Program-made: the position numbers and the translations under genes
The notes under the pieces: generated by a model
Told to the model about the DNA's origin: nothing
Database searches by the model: none
Seen by the model: the letters and a program-made list of their open reading frames with translations, nothing else
Shown: one piece after another, positions 1 through 49,402 of the stretch
Layout: each line of letters starts with the position of its first letter
Position numbering within the stretch: the stretch's first letter is position 1
DNA from: Paraescarpia echinospica
Taxonomy: Eukaryota > Annelida > Polychaeta > Sabellida > Siboglinidae
Assembly (NCBI GenBank): GCA_020002185.1
Contig: CM034533.1
Span: 40,126,743 to 40,190,742, forward strand
Direction of reading: 5' to 3'
DNA: 64,000 bases

Positions 1-37020
<37,020 letters not shown>

Positions 37021-37400
37021 GAAGACTTCAGCTGACAAGACCTCCCCATTTCCCGAAAAACGATACCAACAGACCTGACCACCGTTTCTGAACCAACGAC
37101 GTAGTGACTAACTAAGCGGCTACACTTAACAAGGCAATGTCAGCTTTAACATAGAACGCTTTATGACAATTACAGTAGCAACGTGCACTTATTCAAGGCA
37201 CGTATATTTTTGTGGGGCGCGGTAGCATAGATTTGGAGCTTTGTCCTAAGGATTGGATATCCAGCTGTATAAGAACTTTACCTTTACAGGGACTATATAC
37301 AAAATAGCAAGAGTAGCGGGATTCACACAGCAATGAAATCATGTTTTCAAGTATTTCATGTAATAAAATAGTGTGATATTTGATACTAAATTGACTTATT
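37021..37400 (+). terminator. Probable 3' UTR with polyadenylation signal
   Basis: AATAAA at 37362-37367 lies about 340 nt past the stop codon, followed by T/GT-rich sequence. This is a likely mRNA end; another AATAAA is at 38332-38337. Confidence 0.5.
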
Positions 37401-38519
37401 GCGTTACGTAAATATATAGTGTAGTTGTTCTTTATTGTCTGGTTGGTCCGAGAGTTGTAGGAAACAATTTATGGTTGAGTGGAACAGATGTGGGCATAAA
37501 TATATAACCTGGATAATTACAGTAGTTGTCGCCGTTATGCTTATGCAACGTTCAGCTCTTGAATTATTTGTCGATCTTTTTACTGAATCATCATGTGTGA
37601 ATCTATTATGTACTATGTTTAAATGTAACTGTTATCAATTACGTATGGTTTATGTTATTATGGACAGAAAAAGCACTAACCACTGTAATACTGTTGACAT
37701 GTAATAGCATGGTAGGCCAATTCCAAAAAGTTTAAAACGATATTGTCAAATCAACTATACGAATGTAAATATAAATATTTGGATCATATTAAGGTGACAA
37801 AATATATTTAGTGTCAATATTTCATTAAAACAAACAGGAAGCAAGAAATAATATTAAGTAGACACCTGCTTACTACTTTGGCTGGAATGTGCAAAACAGT
37901 GCATTTCTTTAAAACTTGTTCACTTCCTAATAATTTTATGCGTAAGATGTTCAGTTCTCATTGGAAAAATACCACATCATTTATTTTATACAATTTTATT
38001 TGCTAACATATTTAGTTCGTTGGTTGTTGCAGTAGATAAATATAACGATATAATGCAAGTTTAGCATGCACATTAAAAATATCGATGTTGAAGCGTCTAA
38101 GATTAATTTTCTATCAGCTGTATTTGTTTAGTTTATTCTGATCATTTGTAGATAAGAATAGCATGATTGGATATTTTATCAAAACGGATATATTAATACA
38201 ATATAAATATTTTGTAATTTGTCATACCTAACTGATGCGTTTGAGAACTTGTTTCTGCAGTTATTTGTAATATTTGTAATAAAGATGATTTTATGCATAC
38301 GTTGAACATGATGTACACGTTTGGGTTTGCCAATAAAAGTGCTACAACGTCGAATGATGTGGTTGGTTTTATACTTTTAATGATGCTGCCAAGCTTAGGA
38401 AAACAACTGTTGCGTGAAACAATCCTACTGTGAATATGCCAGGGGACCGTTTCATTAAGCAACACTTACATGGTTCGGTTCGTGCATGTCGGATCGTACC
38501 CAGCGTGTCCGGATTGTGA
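37401..38519. other. Intergenic, AT-rich, no feature recognised
   Basis: Only short frames with no recognisable product. No repeat or transposon was identified by eye. Confidence 0.5.
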
Positions 38520-39300
38520 CAGACGCATCCGAAGAACACCCCTTGATGTACGATGTTCCACAAGGCTCGGTGTTAGGACCTTTGTTGTTCACTGTGTACA
38601 CAGCACCAATGCAATGCATGCTAACGAGACACTCTATGGAATACCATTAGTTTGCGGATGATCTACAGATATTCACTTCCTATTATCCTCACGTACCTGG
38701 TGACTTGGAATGCGCTGTTCAGATACTTTCTGCATTAGTGAGGTCAAATATTGGATAGTTCAGCATAAACACACGCTAAATGATTGTAAGACTGAATTTA
38801 TGGTAGCACGCAGTCCCTTTCGTCTAAAGAAATTTGGACTACCAGAGAACATCGTTGTTGGTTGCCATCAAGCCTGTTGTCGCTGTCAGGAATTTGACAC
38901 TCACATGAGCACGAAGCATTATGTTGATGCTGTCGGCAAGACGTGTAACTTCCATTTAAGACCTATCATCACGAAATCTGTTTGCCAATCACTAGTCATT
39001 GCTCAGGTTGTTTCGAGATTTTGCGACTCCCTGCTGCTGGACCTTCCCGAATATCAGCTAGCACGCCTCCAGAAGATACACAATAGGGCAGCCCGATTGG
39101 TTGTCCTCGCACCGATATCTTCTCACATTTCGCCAGTAGTGGCGGACCTGCATTGGTTGCCAGTCAGGCAACACATCGTGTTAAAATTGATTGTGTTCAT
39201 TTACAATGCGCTCCATAGCTTGGTACCGAAGTACCTTTCGCATCTGCTACATCCGCAGATGCGCAGCCCTCGTCTCCGGCAGTTATACTACCATTAATCA
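38520..39300 (+). mobile_element. L2/CR1-like LINE fragment
   Basis: VYDVPQGSVLGPLLFTVY (motif B) near 38545-38600 is followed in another frame by FADDLQIF (motif C) near 38655. The frame 38710-39297 ends with LQKIHNRAARLVV, then VADLHWLPVRQHIVLKLI and YNALHSLVPKYLSHLL, the thumb and C-terminal segment typical of L2/CR1-type LINEs. Frameshifts and stops make it inactive. Confidence 0.75.
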
Positions 39301-39304
39301 GGTA

Positions 39305-39725
39305 CCTTAGCAACTTGATGGGGACCAACCGGATAAAAGCACCAAATTGTTTGGTGCTTCCTTGAACAATAAGATTTTACGGATTTGATCGGAGTCAGCA
39401 ATTTTTTTGGATGGGTCCATAAGTGTTCATCCCTGTTTGAACAGATAAATGCCGTGTTACTATATTTTCTAGTGTATGTGGTACAGACCGAATAAAAGTG
39501 TCCAATATTTTGTGTTGCTTCATTAAACAATAATATTTCACTTTTTGATTGGAGTTGGCAAATAGTTTGGGTGGGTCCATCATTTCCCCCCGTATTGGAT
39601 CGAAATATGCCGTTTTACTACAATTTTCATGGTATTATATGGGGCATACCAAATAAAAGCGTCAACTTGTTGTTGCTGCTTCCTTGAACAACACGAGTTC
39701 AATGTTTGATCAGAATTAGCAACTG
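39305..39725. repeat. About 163-bp tandem repeat, 2.5 diverged copies
   Basis: Copies begin near 39313, 39478 and 39640. Each has an ACC-AATAAAAG--TC core, then gcttcNttgaacaat, gatttgatYggagtYagcaa, and the first two a gggtccat segment and an aaatatgccgtNttacta segment. The third copy is cut off near the start of the DIRS-like sequence at 39722. Confidence 0.75.
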
Positions 39726-41275
39726 TCTATGGAGGCCCGCTTACCGGAGGACAAGTTAGACAAAGGCAGATGGTTAGTACGTTCATTTTTGAGCAGGCAC
39801 AAAGTAGCGCTTAGGGAAGTTCATAGTTTAGTCGGGGTATTCCAGTTCATGTGCTGTGTCCTACGATTCATTCGCAAGGGCTTTTCTCCGCAGAATGATC
39901 GATATAACACTCGGAGTTAGTCAACCGAACCACCATATTAGGCTGACAAAGCAGGTCAAGTTAGATCTAGTAATATGGCAAGAATTTCTGGAGGAGTTTA
40001 ATGGCAAATCCTTCTTTATAGATGATGATTTTATGACGGGGGATTATCTACAATTGTTCACGGATGCCTCAGGGGGCATAGGATATGGGGCAGTATGGGG
40101 GCCGAAATGTTTTTTTGGGAATGGTCCCTGTCTTGGCATAGACTTAACATAACAGTCTTAGAGTTGTACCCCATTATGGCCGCTGTGGAGATGTGGGGAC
40201 GGCCTGGGTTAATAGTAGCGTATGTTTGTTCACGGATAACGAGTCCTTGGTTTCCGTAATTAATAAGCAATCGTCTAAGGAACCGTCAGTTATGGTGTTG
40301 CTTCGTAAGTCGATTCTGACATGCTTGCGCTATAATGTTAATTTTACAGCTAGACATGTACCTGGTCGAGAGAATAGCTTAGCTGACAAATTGTCACTTT
40401 GTCGGATAGACGAGTTCCTGGCGCCAGCTCCATGGGCCAACCGCAAACCTGCAGAACTGCCACCATACATCTCACCAGCGGCCTTAGGGACACTGTAGAG
40501 ATGCTTCTGCATGCGTCACTGGCACCGTCATCCAGAGCACAGTATGAGAGGGCTTGGGCGAAGCTGGTAGGATTTTGTCAATCACTAAGCATAGTGCCAG
40601 TATTGCCAGTGTCAATCTCTGTAAGTATGGGTTTTATTGCTTATTTGCATAATGAAGGTTTTGCTCCAGCTTCCATAATTACCACAGAGTCAGCAGTTTC
40701 ATACTTCCATAAGATCAATGGCTTTCAGGACCCGGCAAAGAATTTCATAATTTCCAAACTTTTGGCAGGAGCTCAGAATTGAAGGATAGTATCGGAAGTA
40801 CGGTTGCCGGTGACGCTGTCAATCCTCACACAGTTAATTAGGGCAGTGTGGTGCTGCGAGCCATGATGGTATTGGCATTTAGGGAGTATTTACGGGTCGG
40901 GGAAATGGTCCCACGAACTAGTAGGTCGGGGCAGGATTGTCTGCAGTTACAGGATGTAACGGTAAATGGGGAACTGATAACTGTCTCTTTTAGACATTTT
41001 AAGCACAGTGGTAGACGGGGCCCGCAGTCATTGCAGATTAACGGGGGTTGTCTCACAGGCACATCCATTCACCCAGCTAAGTGGCTTAGTGAATTTCAGC
41101 AGGCTAGGGGGCGCCGATGTTACGCAGGGAATTTGATTCGTCGCTGAAGTGTTTGCTAGAATGTTGCGGTCTTAGCAGTAAAGTTTTTAAAGGGCATAGC
41201 TTCAGGATAGGTGCTGCAACGTCGGCAGCATTAAGGGGTGAGTCTGATGCACAGGTTAGAGCTGCCGCGTAAATT
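39722..41275 (+). pseudogene. DIRS-like tyrosine-recombinase retroelement, decayed
   Basis: In order are an RT thumb/connection segment (LREVHSLVGVFQFMC, then AFLRRMIDITLGV, HHIRLTKQVKLDLVIWQEFL), RNase H with D (LFTDASGGIGYGAVW), E (LELYPIMAAVEMW) and D (FTDNESLVSVINK), then a tyrosine recombinase: N-terminal segment (SSRAQYERAWAKLVGFCQSL, 40500-40780) and catalytic part with REYLRVGEMV (first Arg) and, near 41205, GHSFRIGAAT (H-x-x-R box). RT, RNase H and YR in this order define DIRS-type elements. At least five frameshifts or stops are present, and the region after HxxR lacks the catalytic Tyr context. The RT catalytic core is missing upstream. Confidence 0.82.
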
Positions 41276-41344
41276 ATAGTATATTAGGATAGCGTGATTA
41301 GTTAGGAGGCAAACTATGGATGGGGCAGTGTGTCTAGAGGGTAG

Positions 41345-41600
41345 GTATGCAGGTCTCAGACAGGGGCGGAGACTGTAACAGTATCTTAGCTGGATGGTAG
41401 CTTGGAAGATATACCCAAGTCTCTGACGGTGGCGGAGACAGCAGGGGTATATCTTACTAGTATAAGGGGTCTAGAAGTTAGCAGTAGGGATATGTCTCTG
41501 ACATGGACGGAGGCAGCAGCGGTTTCTTAACTATATGGTAGCGTTAAGATATAACTACATCTCTGACAGGGGCGGAGACAGCAAGGGTATCATGCGTATA
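41345..41600. repeat. About 70-bp tandem repeat with hairpin core, four copies
   Basis: The core GTCTCTGAC---GGCGGAGACAG recurs near 41352, 41419, 41493 and 41559, with matching TATCTTA-like flanks. Each core can fold because GTCTC pairs with GAGAC. The array directly follows the DIRS-like recombinase and may be part of that element. Confidence 0.75.
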
Positions 41601-43450
41601 TGGCATGTATTTATTAAATCGGTTAATAGCTACATTCTGATTGATTGATTGATTGACAAACAGTGGTGGTGTTGTTTTAATGACATCAATGTCGGTAAGA
41701 ATACATGGTGTTTAGTTGGTGGGGGTCTGTCACATTTGATTTTAGGTGACCTAGTGGCGGGGTGAACCCCACCGATACCGATACGGTGTCAATGGTAAAT
41801 ATAGTGTCGTGAGATGGTTAGTACTGGTGGTTGGTAATACGTCTAGGACTTGTAGGTATTGGTTAGCAATACCATTGGGGCCGACATGTTTGCTGTGAAC
41901 ATGCATTGAGGTATTTATGTGGTTGTTGATGAGTTATGTAAACGAATAAAGCTAAATGTCTTGCATTGTTGCTTTGCATATGAGGATGTATGTGTCAGGG
42001 GCGCATACAGGACATTCTCGCCTATAATTTCAATGTCACCGGGTGGTTTATGTAGAGATCCCCTCACCTATGATGATGAAGCACCAAGGTCACAGCGAGG
42101 TGTAAACACACGGGATTCCTTAACACACATTCCATGTCGTATTGTTGACCTCTGACGCAGTCTCAAGGCTGTCAGTTAGTTGAAACGATGGATGCTCAAA
42201 CACCTCGGCACATTCCATGTCGAATTGTGTTACAAGACCATTTTTGTCAGGGGATTCCCTTGTATTTGACACGGCCATTGACTTGCTTAGACGGACGATT
42301 CCATGGCATTGACATAGTAAGCCACCGATTAGCTTCGACGGGGAATTCCCTGATATCTTTCAACTAATAAAAACCCATAATTTCATTTTGGTGGAAGGAA
42401 ATCAAAAAATTAGAAGCCACCAAATAATCAGGAACGCGGCGCTAGGTTCGCTGTTTTTTTGCTATTTATACAAGGCCGTTGATTAGTTGAAGAGAAGCGC
42501 CAAAGTGCGGAAACTTCCTGTATCCAAGTCACGTATTTTACGCACCTACTACTAACATTACATTAGAAAACGAGGAACAGACAACCTCGGTTAAATGACC
42601 GTCGTCTGCTGATTGAGGAGTTCTACGCAAAGTATCCTGGGTTAAATTGCGTTCATCTGCATAGGGCGAAATTCATTTTAATCAAGACCAACTGTGACGA
42701 CTGCGGTCAAAGTGAGTTTGATACAGCACAGGCAACAAATAAGTACTTTACTTAAATCGGCAGTCCAATCACAATGCAAACAAATAAATCTGCCATACAT
42801 TCTTCTGTTTACACTGACATTTTGAACGCAAGCTTTCCCACAATTCCATGTTCGCATATGTACGCAGCAAAGTAAATTGGCGATCTGCAAACAGGCAGTG
42901 GTGGACCGATTTCAAAAACAGATTGTACGCCGTAGGTTTGGCAGCGTCATTAAAGTCAACTACGAGACAACGGACGATACTTGGCACGAGACATCGCATG
43001 AGACTACGGACGGATAACAGACGAGATAATGTACGAGACAACAGACGGGAAGCATTCAACCACGTTACATACTTTAGCCCTATTTCCAGTTACAGTACAG
43101 GTCTACAACCTTCCTATCATAGTATAACGCTTTACTATCACAACAGCTAGTGTGGTAGCCCATCATTCATGTCATAGTTTGACCTATTGACTTACCAAGA
43201 AACGCCACCTAGTGACTTTGCTTATCAGTTTAGGGTGACCAGTTCGTATAAGTAATATGTTTGTCAATTGAACGTATCGATTTGCTTCTTTCAATGGTGT
43301 TAGAACAGAAAACGTAGACAAGACCAAACAGAACAAGTAGCAAAGGTAAAATTTAGTAAACAGAACCGTGAATATTATAAATTCTATGAAAATGTTACAA
43401 TTCTACTGCGGCGAAATGCTAAAATTGAGGAGGGGGGATATAATGGTGTG
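41601..43450. other. Intergenic, no gene recognised
   Basis: A short (GATT)n run lies at 41638-41654. Between about 42955 and 43050 cgagac-containing motifs recur irregularly. No coding region was recognised. Confidence 0.45.
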
Positions 43451-43886
43451 GTACCACCTTTATTAGTAATCTTAGACGTGTCCCGTTCGCCGGCGGAATC
43501 GCTGTTGCCGGCCGAGCGTATTCGAACGCGGTCTTCGTTGTGAAAACAGCGAAATAACAACATCGATAACGCCGCCGAACCTGCGTCGACGAGACGCTAT
43601 TAAGGTTCAGTTTTTATAATTATTTTACTTTTAGATTTTAGTTTTCTCGGGGTACCGGCGGGTCTCCGGAGAGATTCCGGGGTCGTCACCGTCATCCAAA
43701 CAGTGTCGACTGCACTGTGACGACAGATTGGTAAATGCTGCTTTAATTTAACACGACTGTGAATATGCCCTCGCTTAGAGTTTACTTCAGTTTCCCGGAA
43801 AGCTGGACTTCAACGAGACGACCTATGAACGATGAGCGAATAGCAAGTGAAACACCGATCCGCGGTCTCCGATCATCCCTCGTCGT
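43425..43886. other. CpG-rich segment after a purine tract
   Basis: A polypurine run (gaggagggggga, 43427-43438) is followed by about 450 bp much richer in CpG than its surroundings (for example ccggcggaatcg and gcgtcgacgagacg). This could be a decayed LTR after a polypurine tract, or an unmethylated regulatory island; no ends were found to decide. Confidence 0.35.
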
Positions 43887-43890
43887 TTAA

Positions 43891-44341
43891 GGGGTCAGGA
43901 CACTGTTAGACTTCCTGCTTGGTTACAGACGAAAAAAAGTGCAGTATATTTTTGAGAAATGATTTTTTACAATATTCACTTGCTCTGACATAAGTGCATT
44001 TGAGTAGTCAGATTTCTAGATGTGATTGTAGAAGCTGTTGACAGTAAAATGGTTTTTAGCTGATTTTACTAAGCGGAAGGGTATTTGGCAGCAATTTGGC
44101 TAGTTGACACTTTAGCCGGATTACTGCATGCATCCATTTATAAATATTGACGGGTGTCATACATACAGGCATTTTGTAAGAGCTAGAAATATTAGATTTT
44201 GACTAAACTCGATCAGCATGTCAATGAGATGATGGCAACGGCAGGTGAGAAGTTTAATACAGTTTCTAGGTCACGTTTTCTTACAATCAAACAAAACGTT
44301 AACATGGTCGCCAATGGGAAAACTATCAGTGGGCTGACCCC
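43891..44341. mobile_element. 451-bp MITE flanked by TTAA
   Basis: The left end GGGGTCAGGACACTGTTAG and the right end (inverted) GGGGTCAGCCCACTGATAG match at 16 of 19 positions, each flanked by TTAA (43887-43890 and 44342-44345). A TTAA target duplication fits piggyBac or Kolobok-type transposases. There is no coding capacity. Confidence 0.75.
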
Positions 44342-44345
44342 TTAA

Positions 44346-47300
44346 AGGCGGCGATACACGGTACGATTGTCTCGGATGAAACCGTCCGATTACCACGTAA
44401 ACGATGAAATCGTATCGTGTAGCAGTCCGGCCGAGTCGGTTCTATTTTTCGTACGATTCCATCGGACGTTCGGTGATACTGCCCAATCAGAAAACAGCAA
44501 CAAGGTTGAACTTCGACCTCCTTCAATAAAATGGTCGCCGATGACTTCGGTAAAACCTCACCTTAAATATTTGTTTAGCTATATCATGAAAGATTCGCAG
44601 TGGAACGCAATTTACAATAACAGAAGCAACGGTTACGGATCGTCTGGGAGTTCTCGAGGATGACGGCTAGTGACGCAAGTTTAAAAAAATGGAAGATTAT
44701 AACGCAGAACGTCTGTCGCTGTCAGAATTGTCAACGCCAACGGCAACGGACGGCGAACAGACCGAGTTAGAAATTACAGAACGTCAGAAGTAGCGACGAC
44801 GACGTCGTGATATTTGGATTATCAAATAACTGTATTTAAGTTAAAACGCTATATAGTTATATTGATAAGTGTCAACGTGAAGTGAAATGTGCATTTTTAT
44901 TCTGCAAAGCAGTGCTCGTCTAAAATACAGTCATATATATGATAACGTCATTGATGATTGACATGTCATTGTCCTGGGGCTTGGCTGTGCATTTCCTTTC
45001 TTTGTATTGTTTATTATCGCTGCAACTTGCCAACACTGTATCAAACTTGTATCAACCATGACAATATACTATAATTTACTCCTTTTAAAATGTTGAGCGG
45101 CGGCAATGGCATTTTTAAAAACGTCATTTTCGTGTTTGACATTCGACTTCGTACTAAATTATAGACCTGTTGACTATCGTTGCGTGTCCCACTTTTGTGC
45201 TTGTGGGCCTTGGACTTGGTATTGAGTCATTTTTTCTCTTCCGTTAGCCAGCTTCAGTGAAAGTTTATGTTGAGTTGACAGCTACGATTTCTAATAATAA
45301 ACCTGGTTGGCAGTCACCATCCAGTCAAACGTTGATTTGAGAAAAACGACACTATATCAAGATGCCACGGAATTTCGCGACGTACGAATTTTTTGGAACT
45401 AGTAAACTTCTCTTTCACGCGTAGAATGGAAACACTTATACTATTTACTGGCTGTGTGGGTGTTTCTGTTGCTAATGTGAACATTTTTATAAACAAATAT
45501 TGACATCTAGGCATTGGCTGGTACTAGAAAGGGGTTGGGTAGATGACACATTGTTGAAAATTATGCCTGTGCCTGTGGTGCCCTTGTCAAAATGCTATCT
45601 GGATCTTTACTCTTGTTCACATGTTCATATAGATGACAATCTTTTAATATTTTGTTAAAACAATATTCAACCATTTGTTTGCACTCAACCGGTGAAGTAA
45701 TTGCTAATTTAGGGTTAGGATTATTGCTAAGTAAGTTTTTTGAAGGCACTACACTGTGATTTGTGATTAGATCCACATAAATGTGTATATCTTTTTAATA
45801 AAAAAATGTGTAATACAATGATTTTGTGCGCCTTCTTGTTTTCAGAAAAGGTGAACATGACCAAGATCAACATCATGCAGTATATCTTGCATGAAGACTG
45901 TGTCATCGATTCAAGCCACAATGATTGATTTTACTGTGAACAGTTATTTATGTATTGTGGCAAATTTGAAATATATTATTATGCAACGCTATGTTAAAAA
46001 TAAAATAATGTAACATTATTTTTGAAGCTGTGGATTATGTATGTTTCTGTAGACGTTTCTAGCATTAACATGACTTTGTAATATTAAACTGTTATTGTCA
46101 TGATAAGGATCACACTGGAACTTATATATATATATATGTTCCTTGTGTCAATGATTGTACATTATAGTTCATATTTGAAAACCATAATTGAAAGGAGGCT
46201 GTGTTACCGAGGTGACCATAAATAGAGGTTTGCATTCTATTACCCCATATTAGAATACAATAACAAATATAATTTGGTCATCAAACTGTAACCCTCCTGA
46301 GACACTTATTCTTGAGACAAATATGTATGATGTGCCTCCTTGTTGTGGTTTCACTTTTAATATAGTGTCCTACACCCAATATTTTAAGGTATGGCATCTA
46401 TTGAACATTTCTTTAAAACAATTTACTGTAAGTGCATTTATTGTGTAATAAAATATGTGATGCATCATAGTGTTGTCTTATTAGTTTGTACTATAGTTGA
46501 AAAAATAAAAATTCAATGCATTAATAATGAACCAACATCAAATATATATATATATTCATGTAAATATATATACATATTGTTCAAATAAATAATAAAAATG
46601 TCATCTACATGTGGACCAGAAATTGCGAATATAATCATATACATACATACATATATATATATATGGTCGATTCTCACAGAAGTGCAGCACTTTATAAAAT
46701 CGCTTGCTTTCATTGTTTCCAGCCTTTGCTACCATAAATAGACATGTTGGGGAACCCTACCAAGAAATTGGCCACCTTAAATCCTACTTCTGTGGTAATA
46801 GCACTGGGTCAAAGTCGGAAGTGATAATTCCAAAATAACCATACGAATGCACATAGTTTGCATTGTATACGTTCCACGGTCCAATAATCTATTTTATACT
46901 TGACAGTTCTGCTTGTTTGCAAGTAAGTGTTAGATCAGTTGAATATATTACAGTTGAATTATATCATTATTTTTGTCACCATGCACTACACAATAAATAT
47001 AAAAACATGGATGTTTTCAACCTTGATCGAGCTGAAACCATCCAAAGATTAATGTAAATAACCCCTCACGTCAATGTGCAGGTACATATGTTATAATAAT
47101 TATAAAAGATATTAAATAATCATTATTAAACAATAAGCATGACTTAAAAATAACGATGCCGGCTGAATTCGTCACGTAAGTGCATCAGTCTCGTTCTTTA
47201 AAAAATCTACTATGTAAAATTGTCTGTATGACATCAAAATAATGAATTAAAATAATAATTATGCCCGTAAGTGATGTCACAGCATCCCCCCAAGAAGTTA

Positions 47301-47477
47301 CACAAAATATCAAACAACCACTACCCGTACCACCGCATTAGCCCAATTGCCGACGGAATACGGCCAATCGTAACGTGTGTCTTTCCGTACGATTCTATCG
47401 CAACGAGTGACTCGGCCGAGGCACTCGTACGAGTCAATCGGTCCGATTGTCTCGTATCGTATCGTGTATCGCCGCCT
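44346..47477. mobile_element. 3.1-kb TIR element, PIF/Harbinger-like, non-autonomous
   Basis: The left end AGGCGGCGATACACGGTACG and the right end (inverted) AGGCGGCGATACACGATACG form the TIR, with the trinucleotide TAA on both sides (44343-44345 and 47478-47480), the target type of PIF/Harbinger. Subterminal regions on both sides are rich in CGTACGA, CTCGGCCGAG and similar motifs. Only a remnant ORF is found inside. The left flank is also TTAA, shared with the neighbouring MITE, so a TTAA reading cannot be excluded. Confidence 0.65.
44689..44793 (+). pseudogene. Short ORF, possible transposase N-terminal remnant
   Basis: A 34-codon frame (MEDYNAERLSLSELSTPT and on) ends in TAG directly before CGA-CGA-CGA-CGT-CGT, which would read RRRRRDIW. 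Arginine runs followed by an aromatic patch occur at the start of PIF/Harbinger transposases, so this may be the first coding part of the lost transposase. Weak evidence. Confidence 0.3.
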
Positions 47478-47480
47478 TAA

Positions 47481-49402
47481 GCGATTTCATGGAGCGATGC
47501 CCGTCGCGCGAAATGTCCCTCGTCGTTGACGTCACTCATAGCATTGTTTCCGCCCTTAAGTTAAGACATTGATCGTTCCAACTTCAATTATTAAAACACA
47601 TTATTACTTTGCCTTTATTAGTAGCTACAAATAGGTGCTATATCCCAAGTCGCTCTCAGTAATGTGAGTTTAATAATGCCAAAATATCTTAATTAAGTTC
47701 GACAAAATAATCCACAAATTACGTGACATCTTACATCAAACGTTAATGGTCATGGTAATAACGAAACCCAAGTTATGTATCTTTAGATATACGTTGCTAC
47801 TTATTCAGAATAAGCACTTATGGATTCAGTAAATGATAGTTGAAACTGGAATCGTTTAATCGTGTAGCAATACTAGCAATGCTAATTAGACTTACGGTCT
47901 AATGCCCCAATAATGTGTCTTTTTATAGCATCCTTTGCCTTTTTAATAATGTAACGTCGACTGTTAGGGCTTACGCTTTTGTGACCAAAGCCTGAGTGAA
48001 TGGGGACTGTCGAGGCCTGTGGGCTGCTATGAACCTGGCATCATATCATAATAGTTCTTACTCCTCCGAACCTATTACAGTACAGATATCATTGTAAAAT
48101 ACGACATGTTTTTTTTATTTAGAACACAAATCTGCATCTTCTAACATTTTATTTCAAATTACCTATTGTTTAGTGATCCAATAGTTTGTCAATTGCCACG
48201 GTACCATATAGTGGCACAACATGGTTTAATCATTTAGAAGTAGCGTTGACCCCAAAGACTATAACCCAACAACGTTTTGTGGAGGCCCCCATAAAAAATA
48301 TTTAGTGGAGGCGACTGGACAATTATTTCCCTGTCTGCGCTGCTCTAAGTCCAGCGTCGGACAAAACTGGACTTGATTAGTCATGAAATTATAATTATTA
48401 ATTAAACTGATGGTGAATCAGTTTATTCAGGTGAAGACTGTGTTAGGAGAAAATAGTCTATCACGTCAATTCAAGTGACGCACTAAATTAAGAGCCTGCA
48501 TTCCCTTTTGCTTTTTCCAGTGATATATTTTTTAATTCAATACAAATTTGGAACATTGTCCCAGCTACTGTTACTTTTATGAAGATAGTATTTTATTTAA
48601 ACATCAAAATGCTCTTTGGGGACACACTTCCAGCATATTGTGTTTTTACAACTTAAATGAAATCATAATTTTATCGCAACCTTCGTCCTTTTTAACCGTG
48701 AAAGTGCCTTTTGAGAGGGACTTTACCCTCTGCAGTCTGTCCTTAATATGACACACAATTTGTGCTTTTGACAACAGAAGTCCATGGTACACCGCACCCA
48801 TTTCCACACGGACCTTGATCCTAACTAGCTGTCTATTTATGAGAACAAAATCAGAACCTTCCCCTCAATAAATTGTCATTTTTAAGAACGATTGCATTTT
48901 TGTACCACTGAAAGTGCCCTTTCATGACCCTGTCCTTTATGGACACTGCTGCCCAATATTAGATTTTAAAATACTCTCACAGAAATTCCAAATATATTTG
49001 AAGAGTTCAATGGGCTGACAGCTTGTGATAAACAGGATGGGGACAGGACTGAGGACGGACTGGGTGGCATGTGACGCTGCGAGTTTCTTACATGTACTAT
49101 TGATCAAACCGGTGAACAGTTCCCAGCATATAGGCCCATGTCCATGCACTGCACGCGTGCACTGATACAAAATGCTCACCAACGTCGATCAAGAACGGTT
49201 AGCTCCGACCGGACTGCACAAAACTAAACTTTCGTCCGATACGCGCGAGGCTCCGACCATTTGCCGTCTAGCGAGAAGTCTGTCGCTATAGTGCCATTGC
49301 CAGACTTCGAGTAGAGCCAATCAAGACACGCTTGCTCCGATCGGCCAACGATTGACACAAGCTTTCGCCGTCGACGAGAACATTTGAAATTTCTAACGAT
49401 CT
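47481..49402. other. Intergenic, no gene recognised
   Basis: No coding region is recognised. Between 49190 and 49360 a gctccgac-like motif recurs at irregular distances, suggesting the remains of another TIR element. The rest is AT-rich. Confidence 0.4.

Noticed and set aside
42848..43150. 100-codon Arg-rich frame
   Set aside because: Low-complexity product of repeated cgagac-like motifs without any recognised domain.
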